A stretch of DNA of 10,335 bases from NCBI GenBank assembly GCA_025349905.2, contig MU624936.1, positions 6,388-16,722 of the forward strand, in the 5' to 3' direction. Below the pieces are notes generated by a model. That model saw nothing but the letters and a program-made list of their open reading frames with translations. It was not told the DNA's origin and searched no databases. Origin of the DNA: Blastocladiella britannica. Taxonomy: Eukaryota; Blastocladiomycota; Blastocladiomycetes; Blastocladiales; Blastocladiaceae. Each line of letters starts with the position of its first letter. The stretch's first letter is position 1. A program made the position numbers and the translations under genes. Shown here piece after piece: positions 1 to 8,100 of the stretch.

Positions 1-71
1 CCCCCAAGACCCAAGACCTATATTACAAGGGAGATCCCGGAGTGCAATCAATACATTTGTGAATACCATAC

Positions 72-1375
72 TTAAAGTTGTTGAGCGAGCCAGTGCGCCA
101 TCACGTCCCGCACCACCGCAAACTCGTGCAAGTCGTCGTGCCCGCCGTGCGTGATTTCCGCCAACGTGACGCCTTGGCCGTGCGCCACGTGGCGCGCATC
201 CAGCACCACGCCTTCCGTACGGCCCACGACCGTCCGCTTTTCGTCCTCTTCATCAACAGGCCCAACGATCTGCGCCCACAATGCGCGCGAGTGATGCGCG
301 TGCACGACCCCGTCGCGCGCGCCATGCACCAGCAGCAAAGGGCACCTGATATGCGGGACCGCCTGAGCCTGCGTCTCCCATTTCTCGGTGACGTGGGACC
401 GCAGCCAGAGCGCCGCGGGCGACGTGCGCCCGCCCAACAGCTTGCCCAAGGGAACATAAGGGTACTCGAGGGCCGCGTCCGGGATCGACGTGTAGGGGGC
501 TAGAAGGATTAGGCCGCGGGCGTTCTGCGGGCTCTTCGGATCATCGGATCTGGCGCTGAGCAGGTTCGCGGCCACACCGGTCCCGAGCGAATGCCCAATC
601 ACTACCACCTGGTCAGCGCGCGCACCCACAGTAGGACTCACCACATACGACCACACTGCACGCGCGTCGGCGCGGAGGCCGAGCTCGTCGGGCGATCCAC
701 TGGGAGCCTTTCCTGACCGGCCGAACCCGCGGTAGTCGGCCGTCAGCAGGTGCACGCGACCGACGCCCGTGGTTGCAGACGATGTGGACGCCATGCGTGC
801 AGCCCGATCGGCGGCGGCCATGGCGGCGCGGTAAAAGTGACGCCGGTGACGCACCGCAATGTTGCCGGCGTTGCCGTGGTAGTACACCAGCACCGTGTCG
901 TGCGGGCCGACCGTGAACGTGGCCTCATCGGTGGTGTTGGCACCACTGCCGCGGGCCAGAGGTGCCTTAGCGCGCAGACCAGTGGAAGCCGCCGGCGCCG
1001 AGACCAAGTGCCACCCGTGCAGCTTCACATTGTCGGCGGTAGTGACGGAGAAGGACCGTGACGTGTCATCTTTTTCATTGCAGGGAGCGAAGGAATGAGC
1101 CGGGGATAAAATTGCATTAACAAAAAACTATGCGTACCTCGGAACCCAAATGCTACCGGGTCCAGGTCGCCAAACGGGAAATTTACCCAGTGCATGTACA
1201 CCAGGCCGCGCTGCAGTGAGGGGACCAGGACCAGTGCCGCGACCAGAGCCACCAGTAGGGCGATAATTACGAGTGCGAGGCGGATGGTGCCAATGGCGGC
1301 GCGCGCAATCAGTCCACGCGGGGGACGGCCAGACGATGCTCCAGTTCCTTGGCGGTGGTTCGCCTTGGTGACCAT
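72..1375 (-). CDS. ABHD12/BEM46-like membrane-anchored alpha/beta hydrolase, 2 exons
   Basis: Exons are complement(1375..1138) and complement(1069..72), joined in phase 1 to give 411 aa. Residues about 32-51 form one hydrophobic helix after an Arg-rich N-terminus. It is followed by an HWVNFPFGD segment and a KLHGWH strand typical of ABHD12/BEM46 proteins. The catalytic core shows an HGNAGN oxyanion-hole motif (144-149), the nucleophile elbow GHSLG with Ser240, the acid Asp332 in HGARDG, and His390 in GGHDDLHE. The triad is therefore complete. Known animal ABHD12 is a lysophosphatidylserine/monoacylglycerol lipase of internal membranes; hydrolysis of a lysolipid or acylglycerol ester here is inference. 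Without splicing, the exon 2 frame has no ATG before KLHGWH. Splicing restores the conserved strand that leads into it. The start ATG at 1375 is the first in frame and lies 62 bp from the divergent neighbour's likely ATG. Confidence 0.9.
1070..1137 (-). other. Spliceosomal intron of the ABHD12-like gene
   Basis: This is a 68-nt intron with donor GTACGC after the exon end CGAG and acceptor AAAAAG before ATGACACG, read on the minus strand. A pyrimidine-rich stretch (CATTCCTTCGCTCCCTG) lies about 12-28 nt upstream of the acceptor. The join is phase 1 and produces FGFRDDTSRSFSVTTADN, which reads straight into the conserved KLHGWH strand. The acceptor is weaker than those of the neighbouring gene (most are TAG or CAG), so the exact 3' site is slightly less certain than the intron itself. 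Confidence 0.85.
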
Positions 1376-1437
1376 TCTTTATGAGATTTCTATGTCTGAA
1401 TGGGAAAATTGAGTTAAATTCCCGAAGAGAAGAAATC
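1376..1437. promoter_or_regulatory. Compact divergent intergenic / bidirectional promoter
   Basis: Only 62 bp separate the ATG of the hydrolase (1375, minus) from the favoured ATG of the Trp-repeat gene (1438, plus). The stretch is AT-rich against GC-rich coding DNA on both sides. It contains a GGGAA...TTCCC inverted repeat (1402-1406 and 1419-1423) around an AATTGAGTTAAATT core. No canonical TATA box is visible. Both transcription start regions must lie here or inside the 5' ends of the two genes. Shared regulation is inferred from geometry only. Confidence 0.5.
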
Positions 1438-3147
1438 ATGCTCGCCCCCGTCGCCGATCAAGTGCTGGCCCACGCGGCCTGCCGCCTGCTCGACTTTGAC
1501 CACCACGCGCTTGCAATCCTTCACGTACTGCCCCGCAACCCCTTGCTGCTGAGCGACACTCTGGCTGCGATCCTGTCGCGGCAGTTCCCACAGATCTCGC
1601 CCTCCATGATGGCCAGCCACCCACCGCTCCTGCGCCACGCCCCGCGATCCCTGGTCGTTCGCACCGGCATAGATCTGTTAGAATCAGCCGCGCTATCCGG
1701 CAACGTGGCCTCGTTAACGCTCTGCTGGAAGATCTTGCAAGGCAGCGACTTGTGCTGCACCGAAACCGCGTGGCTGCTGGTGGATATGGGCCTGATTGGC
1801 AACCACCTAGAGATATTAGATGCGCTGGTGACTCTGGGCTCGCTTGACTTCACCCACTGGCGCTGGCAATTGGCCTGGATCTACGGGTTCAAGTTCGGAT
1901 CCACCGTCGCGTGCTTGGAGTGGGGTTTAAAGCATGGAACGCTCGAATTACCGCCGGCAGACCGCGTCGTGTGTGGGGCCATTGAGCGCGGCCACCTTCA
2001 AGCCGTGGTGTGGGCGATCGACCACGCGAACGTCAACAAACAGCAGTTACTGGCCTCGCCCGAAACGAGTAACGCGCTGATCCGGGCCACCGCCGACCAG
2101 CACTTGCCGGTGCTCGACTGGTGGTGGGCCGAGTGTCGGAAATCATCACCTGATACCTGGCCGTTGGCCTCGGCCGACGACTATGCGCTCATGGTCAACT
2201 GTGCGTTCGCCACTGGGTCGGTGGAAATGGTCGAGTGGTGGTGGCAAAAGCACCCACGATCGATGGGAGGAGATGGACCAGTGTGGTTCGGGAGCAGTAG
2301 GGCGATCCAGGCGGCGATGCAGAGCAACTCGGTCGCCGTCGTCCAGTGGCTGTGGGGCACGTGGCACGCGCACCGGTCGGCGTTCGCGTGTGATTGGCCT
2401 ACGGCGCTCGCATCCGGCGGGTTCCCGCACTGCGCGGGGCCAGTGGAGCTTGCGGTTGTACAGTGGTGGGCCGGCAAGATTGCTAGGAACGCCATGGATC
2501 TACCAGCGGAGCAGAAGCCGCAGCTAGAGTGGACGCTCCAGCAAACCGAAACCTGCTTATCCACTGCGCCGGCATCCTTAACGGTTCTCGACTGGTTGTG
2601 GGATCAGGAACAAAACCAAATGACTGCCCCGGTCAAAGTTCGCGTCCAGTGGTCGTGGTCGCCGTACCGGTTCGCGGTGTCCTCGCGCCGCGTGTCGGCA
2701 CTGGATTGGGTGTGGGAGCACCGCGACTGGCTTCCGAACTTGGATACGGCGGATGGTGTGTATCCGCTGTGTGGCATGTGCTCTCAGCCGCGAGAGGACG
2801 ACTATGTGGATGGGACGGATATGCGAGTGGCCATGATGCAGTGGTGGAACGAGCATTACCCGCTGACCGCCGACGATCTCGGGTCGATCGGACACGCGAT
2901 CGTGTCTCGTAACGTGTCGATGCCGCTCTTTTCCTGGTGGCTGGTCACTGTCCGAGGTGAGGTGTCGGCCGAGGAAGCACCCAGTGTGTTGAGCAAGGGG
3001 CTGGTGGTTGCAACGAGTCCGGCGGTGCTCGACGCGTTGGCCGCGCTCGCCGAGGATCTCGGCGTGGATCTCTCCACTGTTGAAGGTGTCGCCAACGTGG
3101 ACTGGTGGCGCGCTTGCCTCAGTGCTTCCCTTTCATTGTCGCCTTAA
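1438..3147 (+). CDS. Trp-rich ankyrin-like helical-repeat protein, copy 1
   Basis: This is an intronless 569-aa protein of unknown function. Residues 1-55 form an F-box-like or leader helical region (VADQVLAHAACRLLDF, ALAILHVLP). After it come degenerate repeats of roughly 30-45 residues, each ending in a Trp cluster: VLDWWW (225-230), MVEWWW (264-269), VVQWLW (301-306), VVQWWA (340-345), VLDWLW (383-388), ALDWVW (421-426), MMQWWN (466-471), LFSWWL (497-502) and VDWW (554-557). Segments such as AIERGHLQAVVWA resemble ankyrin helix pairs, so a solenoid used for protein binding is likely; this is inference. An in-frame ATG exists at 1381. I prefer 1438 because homology to the next gene begins there and the 19 extra codons are AT-rich leader-like sequence. 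The gene is followed after six bases by its paralogue in the same frame. Confidence 0.85.
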   Translation: MLAPVADQVLAHAACRLLDFDHHALAILHVLPRNPLLLSDTLAAILSRQFPQISPSMMASHPPLLRHAPRSLVVRTGIDLLESAALSGNVASLTLCWKILQGSDLCCTETAWLLVDMGLIGNHLEILDALVTLGSLDFTHWRWQLAWIYGFKFGSTVACLEWGLKHGTLELPPADRVVCGAIERGHLQAVVWAIDHANVNKQQLLASPETSNALIRATADQHLPVLDWWWAECRKSSPDTWPLASADDYALMVNCAFATGSVEMVEWWWQKHPRSMGGDGPVWFGSSRAIQAAMQSNSVAVVQWLWGTWHAHRSAFACDWPTALASGGFPHCAGPVELAVVQWWAGKIARNAMDLPAEQKPQLEWTLQQTETCLSTAPASLTVLDWLWDQEQNQMTAPVKVRVQWSWSPYRFAVSSRRVSALDWVWEHRDWLPNLDTADGVYPLCGMCSQPREDDYVDGTDMRVAMMQWWNEHYPLTADDLGSIGHAIVSRNVSMPLFSWWLVTVRGEVSAEEAPSVLSKGLVVATSPAVLDALAALAEDLGVDLSTVEGVANVDWWRACLSASLSLSP

Positions 3148-3153
3148 AATAAA
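3148..3153 (+). promoter_or_regulatory. AATAAA hexamer filling the whole spacer between two ORFs
   Basis: The complete intergenic spacer is AATAAA, between the TAA stop of copy 1 (3145-3147) and the ATG of copy 2 (3154). It matches the eukaryotic poly(A) signal exactly. If used, cleavage of the upstream transcript would fall inside the downstream coding region. It could equally be only an A-rich translation-start context, with A at -3 of the ATG. The sequence alone does not decide between these. Confidence 0.4.
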
Positions 3154-4884
3154 ATGATCAATATTCACCACAGCGGTCTCACAAATCATATCTTGACGAT
3201 CGCCGCCGGCCAGTCCCTGAGCGTCCTCTCCGCGCTGGCCATAGCACATGTACAATTGCGCGTCGACACACCCGACGTAATGTCGGCCATTCTGATGCGC
3301 GGATTCTGCGAACTGCTTCCGTCCGTGGCCATCAAGCACCGTACAACTCTCCAATATTACCCCGTCGCAACGCTCAAAGACGATGCGCGGGCGTGTGTCT
3401 GGCACGCAGTGGCCAAGGGAAATACACTTGCTCTGGACGCGCTCTGGGCAGTTCAAGAAATCCGCGAAGAATGGATAACCCGCGCGGTGCTGCAACAGGA
3501 CAGACTCCTGATGACGGTATTTGGTCAACGCAGCACGGTAGTTCTCGACTGGCTCGAGGCGCACGGCCTGATCACGCCCACCTGGCCCGCATGGGACACT
3601 TACGAGGGCCCACAGTACTGGCTGAAAGCGATCGAGTCCGGGAGCCAAGAGGCGCTGGAGTGGAGCCACAGCCGAGGTTGCTTTCACTTGCCGCCCGAGG
3701 AAACTTACGGCGAAGCGTTTGGGCACGGCCACCTGCATGTGGTGGACTGGGCGGCCCGATCCGTGTACAAGGGCGATGACGACCAACTGAACTCGATCTT
3801 GGCGAGTGCCCAGTCCTCGTTTTCGTGGAGCTTGATGGACGCGACGCGCCGCGGCCTTTTGCCCGCGCTGGCGTGGTGGCGGGTCCACGTAACGAGCTAT
3901 GCGCCGCGCGCGATCCTGCCCAACGCAAATGAGCTCGACACGATCGTGACCGCGGCGCTGGAGGGCGGGCGCACCGATGTGGCCGAGTGGTGGTGGTCCA
4001 TGTACCGCGACCATTACCATAAGCGGAAAAGCCAGTATGCGAGCGACCGGGTCTTTTGTGGGAGAGGAAGCATTGAAGCTGCCGCAGCGGCTGCGGCTGC
4101 CGCTACCAGCGGATCTGTCACTATGCTCGAGTGGCTCTGGACCAAATCGAAACTGTTCCCGCACGCGTTCGACTGCGACTGGGATCAAGCCTTTGCTTCG
4201 GGCCACTATCCGGTCAAGTTTGGCCGGTTCAACGTTCCCTCGTTGACCTGGTGGTCCGCGCAACTCGCCGACCGCCAGATCGCGTTCCACGTTCTCCCAC
4301 TACAAATCCGCGCTGCCGCACAAAACTGCAGCCTGGACGTCCTCCAATGGCTATGGACTGCATCCCAACAATGTCCTCAGCTGGTCATCGTTGAATGGAG
4401 CCCGTACATGCTTTCCGCCGCGCTCCAATCCGCATCCTCAACCGCGCTTCTCGACTGGCTCTGGCAGAACCGCGCGTCGTTTCCCGACCAACACCGCCCG
4501 CCCGCGTTCGACGTCCCCCGTACCCCAACCAGCACCGCGCCACTCGCGCAGTGCCAGTGGTGGGCCGACCGATACCGTGGCTCGCTGACCGAGTCGGAGC
4601 TAGTGGCGATGGGCCGCACGATCGTGGTGCATGGGGAGTTGAAGGCGATTGGTTGGTGGTTTGAGTTGTTGGACTTGGACGCCGCCAATCCGGGTGATCA
4701 CGATCACGATGCGGCGGCGCGGATCGTGGCTGACTTGTTTGCGAGCGCGGGTGCGCCGGTGGTGTTGGAAATGTTGGTCCTAGCTTGTCAACACCACCAA
4801 ATTTCGGTTCCGGGACAGGAGATGGCGGGATTGAAGGGGATTGCGGTGCGGGCGTGGTGGGATACGTATTGTGCTTGTAAATGA
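3154..4884 (+). CDS. Trp-rich ankyrin-like helical-repeat protein, copy 2
   Basis: This is an intronless 576-aa protein, colinear with the preceding gene and clearly its paralogue. Compare FACDWPTALASGGFP with FDCDWDQAFASGHYP, and WSPYRFAVSSRRVSALDWVW with WSPYMLSAALQSASSTALLDWLW (spaced alike). Residues about 5-51 align with the N-terminal helices of copy 1, so the protein starts naturally at 3154. Trp clusters include VLDWLE (130-135), ALEW (167-170), VVDWAA (196-201), ALAWWR (238-243), VAEWWW (276-281), MLEWLW (324-329), LTWW (364-367), VLQWLW (396-401), LLDWLW (432-437), QCQWWA (466-471), IGWWF (499-503) and AWWD (567-570). A nine-Ala run at 309-317 uses mixed codons. The function is unknown; a protein-interaction solenoid is the likely role. 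No promoter-sized spacer precedes it. Confidence 0.85.
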   Translation: MINIHHSGLTNHILTIAAGQSLSVLSALAIAHVQLRVDTPDVMSAILMRGFCELLPSVAIKHRTTLQYYPVATLKDDARACVWHAVAKGNTLALDALWAVQEIREEWITRAVLQQDRLLMTVFGQRSTVVLDWLEAHGLITPTWPAWDTYEGPQYWLKAIESGSQEALEWSHSRGCFHLPPEETYGEAFGHGHLHVVDWAARSVYKGDDDQLNSILASAQSSFSWSLMDATRRGLLPALAWWRVHVTSYAPRAILPNANELDTIVTAALEGGRTDVAEWWWSMYRDHYHKRKSQYASDRVFCGRGSIEAAAAAAAAATSGSVTMLEWLWTKSKLFPHAFDCDWDQAFASGHYPVKFGRFNVPSLTWWSAQLADRQIAFHVLPLQIRAAAQNCSLDVLQWLWTASQQCPQLVIVEWSPYMLSAALQSASSTALLDWLWQNRASFPDQHRPPAFDVPRTPTSTAPLAQCQWWADRYRGSLTESELVAMGRTIVVHGELKAIGWWFELLDLDAANPGDHDHDAAARIVADLFASAGAPVVLEMLVLACQHHQISVPGQEMAGLKGIAVRAWWDTYCACK

Positions 4885-5185
4885 ATCTGGAGCAAAGTGG
4901 GACTTGGCAGATCGGCCAGCCCAACTCGTGGTCCATTGTGTATTATGTATATATTCCAATTTCAATGGCCGCATTGCGAGCGCCATTTTTCGAGCAAGAA
5001 TGGTAACGAAGAAGAGAGATAAAGGGATGAAAAAGGATCGGGCCAAACCTTCAGAACGGAAGGCCGGCCGTCATCGAAAAAGAAAAGAGTGGGGAAGAAA
5101 GGAGCACAACAGCAGATCGGCTGTTGGCTAGGGAAAAGGAAAAGAAAAGGCAAAGGAGCGAAAAGAAGAAAGAAAAAAAAACAAC
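4885..5185. other. Convergent 3' intergenic region
   Basis: These 301 bases lie between the stop of the Trp-repeat copy 2 (plus) and the stop of the ARM-SPRY gene (minus). No credible gene is visible; short ORFs here are basic and low in complexity. On the plus strand, TATGTATATA (4944-4953) resembles a yeast-type 3'-end efficiency element. I found no AATAAA on either strand. A perfect 7-bp inverted repeat CAACAGC/GCTGTTG (5107-5113 and 5120-5126, 6-nt loop) lies next to the purine tract. Confidence 0.5.
5130..5181. repeat. Strand-asymmetric purine tract (polypyrimidine on minus)
   Basis: Fifty of 52 plus-strand bases here are A or G, with C only at 5151 and 5159. Read on the minus strand, this is a T/C-rich run that starts four bases after the TAG stop of the ARM-SPRY gene, so it forms the beginning of that 3' UTR. 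A looser purine bias extends back to about 4997. Such tracts can form triplex DNA or bind polypyrimidine-tract proteins; neither is shown here. Confidence 0.6.
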
Positions 5186-8100
5186 CTACAAACCAGCCTC
5201 CAACGACTCCAAGTTAATCCCCCAGTACTCGGCGGCCTTGCTAAACATGAACGTTCCCGTGACCAGCGGCAGGGTAAAGTCGCGACCGATCCCCAAGTAC
5301 AGAGTCGCCTGGTCGGCGCCAATGACGATGGGCCGAATGATGTGGTCGTCCGAGAACTTGATGAGCGACAACCGGTCCGGCTTGCGCACCAGCCCGTGCT
5401 TGGCCACAAACACGACCGGGTCGCCGTCGTCGCCGGGTCCCACGCCGAATCCGACGCGGATCGGGCGCGTCGCTGCTTGCGGGAGCGGGACCGACGCGGT
5501 GCGGAGCGGCAGATCGGCCACGTCCACGGCCTCGTCGTCCTTGGTGTCCTTGGTGTCGGCTGCGATTGGTTCGGCGGCCTCGGCGGCAGGAGAAATGGCG
5601 GGTGTGGCAGCAGCGGTGGGTTGCGCGGCCTCGCCCGTCAGCCCACGGGCGGCCTCGATCGCGTCCGAGTCGTCTTCCGAGTCGCTGTCGCCCGTCACGT
5701 CGACGATCGAGTCGCTGACGGTGTGCGACAGCGTGGTGGCCTCGATCGCGGCGCCATCGTCGTCCTCGTACACTTCTTCGACAGTCTCGACGGTCTCGAC
5801 CTGTATTTCAATATGGGTCAATTGGTGTGCACATATAAAAAAGAAGAAGAAAAAAAAAGTACCACTTCGACAATGACGTTCGAGCGCGGAGACACGGTGG
5901 GCGTGGACGGAACAGAGGGCAGAGTCGCTGCCGCCGCCGGAAGAATCGCCTCCAGCGTAGCAATGCGAGCCCCCGCCACCACGCTCTCGTCCAGAGTGCG
6001 CGCAAACCGGTACAGCACAAACTGTCCCTCACCGGTCCGCTCCTTGAACTCGACGTCGTACTCGCCGATCTGTCCCTCGCGGTCGACAAAGTTGAGCACC
6101 GCCGGCATTTTGATATCGACACCGGCCCGCAACTTACGTGCCAGCGCGGGGACCAAGTTCTTCCACACGTTCGACTCGACCGGGTTAGCGGACGCGAAAT
6201 GGATGCTGAACTCGACGCCCGCGCCCATCACAAACAAGAAGTTGACGCCACCTTGCTGGTACCCGAACGCCGACAGGCCGTCGGCCGAGGGCACAAAGTC
6301 CAGCTCGTAGTACAGGGTCGGGAACACAGGCGCGCCGCGGACGGTCTCCTCGGAGGCCGAGGGCGACACGTACGTCACCAGCGCCGCCGACGGCGTGGCT
6401 TCGACGCGGCCGGACGCTAGGTGCGTGAGCGGACGTCCCGCGAGCCGCGCATCGTTGAACGACAAGTACCCCGCGGGCAAGCCGGCGGTGGACATGAAAT
6501 CGGCTGCGGCCGCATGGAACGACCCAAGGGTCATGGCCGGGAACCACGTCTCGGTGGTATCGATACCGCGGAACACGACGAGTGCGGGTCCACGTCCAAC
6601 CACGCCGACCGAAATGGTGCCGTTGTCGAGGTCCAGCACCGTGTACATGGCGCCCTCGGCGGGCGCCTGGATATCGACCAGGGTCATGGCGCCGTCGTGA
6701 ACACCGAGGCACGGGACCGGGTTGTACATGTACGCGCCCTTCGTGGACCCGAGCTCGACACCCGACTCGAACCGCACGGTCGCGGTCGCCCAGCCAAAGT
6801 ACGTTGGCGACGTGTCGTTGGTGCGCAGAATGAAACCGTACTTGCCCGACCGCGAGACACCGTGCGAGCCCAGCGCCGAGTTGGTGACGTGAGCGCCATT
6901 GAAGAACTGTTATTGTAAGTTTCGTTGGGGTTGGTTTCGCGGGTTGCACTCTGCAGAAATAGAAAAGGTAGAAACGAACCATGTTGCCGCGAACGCCAGT
7001 GTACACGTTGCCCGTGACTTTACCCCAGTGGATCGGGTCGATGCGCGGGCGATCAAATGCCGACCGCCAGACCATCTCTTGCAGGGCGAGCGTGAGCTCG
7101 TGGCCCGTGTTGAGTCCGTTGCACATGACGCGGGGCTGCTTCATGTTGGCCAGCTCGTACATCTAATAATTTAATTTACGTGGTCTGAGTAATTGAAAAG
7201 AATCTCGGGCGTCATAAAAGAACAGTACCTCCTGAGAGAGCTCCCAAGGAGCCTGGGCCATAACCATGAGCGTGTCGTGCGAGAGCTGATCGACCGAAAA
7301 CCGCGACGCATTGACCGCGAGCAACCGCAGCTGCTTGATGGCGAGGTGCTTGGTTTCGTCAAACTGCGCGAAATGAGCGGCGATCCGGAACGGGTCCAAG
7401 AGCAGCTTGCGGACAAACTCGCCCGACTTTTGGCCCAAGTCCAGGTCGCGCTGGAACTCGTTGATCCCGCTGGGCCCAGCACCGCCGCGCATCTGCCGCC
7501 CGGTCTCGGCCGCGTACCGTTCGAGGGAGTCCCCGAGCCGGACCATGGCGTACACTGCGTTTTGCGAGTCGACGCAAAACAGTTCGAGGACGCGTGTGGT
7601 GAGTTCAAACACGCCCTCGATGGTCTCGCGCGCGTGCTTCCACAGGGCCGTGACCAGCGCGGGCACCATCTGCATGGCGGTCGATCCCCACACGGCATCG
7701 AGTTTCGCCAGCCGGTCCATGATAACCCCCAGCAAGTCGGTCTTGAGCTCGTGCTCGATGCGGTACGTGTCGACGTACGTCTTGGCCATGACCGCCACTT
7801 CCGACAGGACCGAGTGCACCTGGATCATCATGGGCACGTGGTGCAGCATGACCAGCTCGTCGATACGGTCCGGGATCGCCAGCGCCAGCAAGCCCACGGT
7901 GCGACTCATCAGGTTGTTGCCGCGCATCTTCGGGTCGAGCGACCGACGCTTGATGATGGTCGCGAGCCCGCCGTCCAGCAGCGCCGACGCGTGCTCGGCG
8001 GTCGCGTACACTACCAGGTGGTAGTACATGACGCGCAGGAGCGCCGTGTCGCGGTCCGAGTCGTCGGCCTCGACAATGTCGGGCAGGGACGCCAGCAACG

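Noticed and set aside
1381..1437. N-terminal extension of Trp-repeat copy 1 from ATG 1381
   Set aside because: It would leave 5 bp to the divergent start, is AT-rich unlike the rest of the gene, and lies outside the region aligned with copy 2.
3103..3172. Intron that would remove the stop between the two Trp-repeat genes
   Set aside because: The only phase-compatible pair uses a GTGGCG donor unlike the GTAC donors seen elsewhere, and it would delete the N-terminus that aligns with copy 1. It is kept only as an alternative in the findings.
3133..4290. Long minus-strand ORF (385 codons) antisense to Trp-repeat copy 2
   Set aside because: It mirrors the GC-rich codons of the sense gene, its product is basic and without recognisable motifs, and the sense protein has a clear paralogue.
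5107..5126. Rho-independent terminator-like hairpin
   Set aside because: The organism is eukaryotic and the T-rich side precedes the hairpin on the transcribed minus strand, so the bacterial model does not apply.
5342..6310. Plus-strand ORF (322 codons) across intron 7 of the ARM-SPRY gene
   Set aside because: It is antisense to two well-supported exons, with low-complexity composition and no domain.
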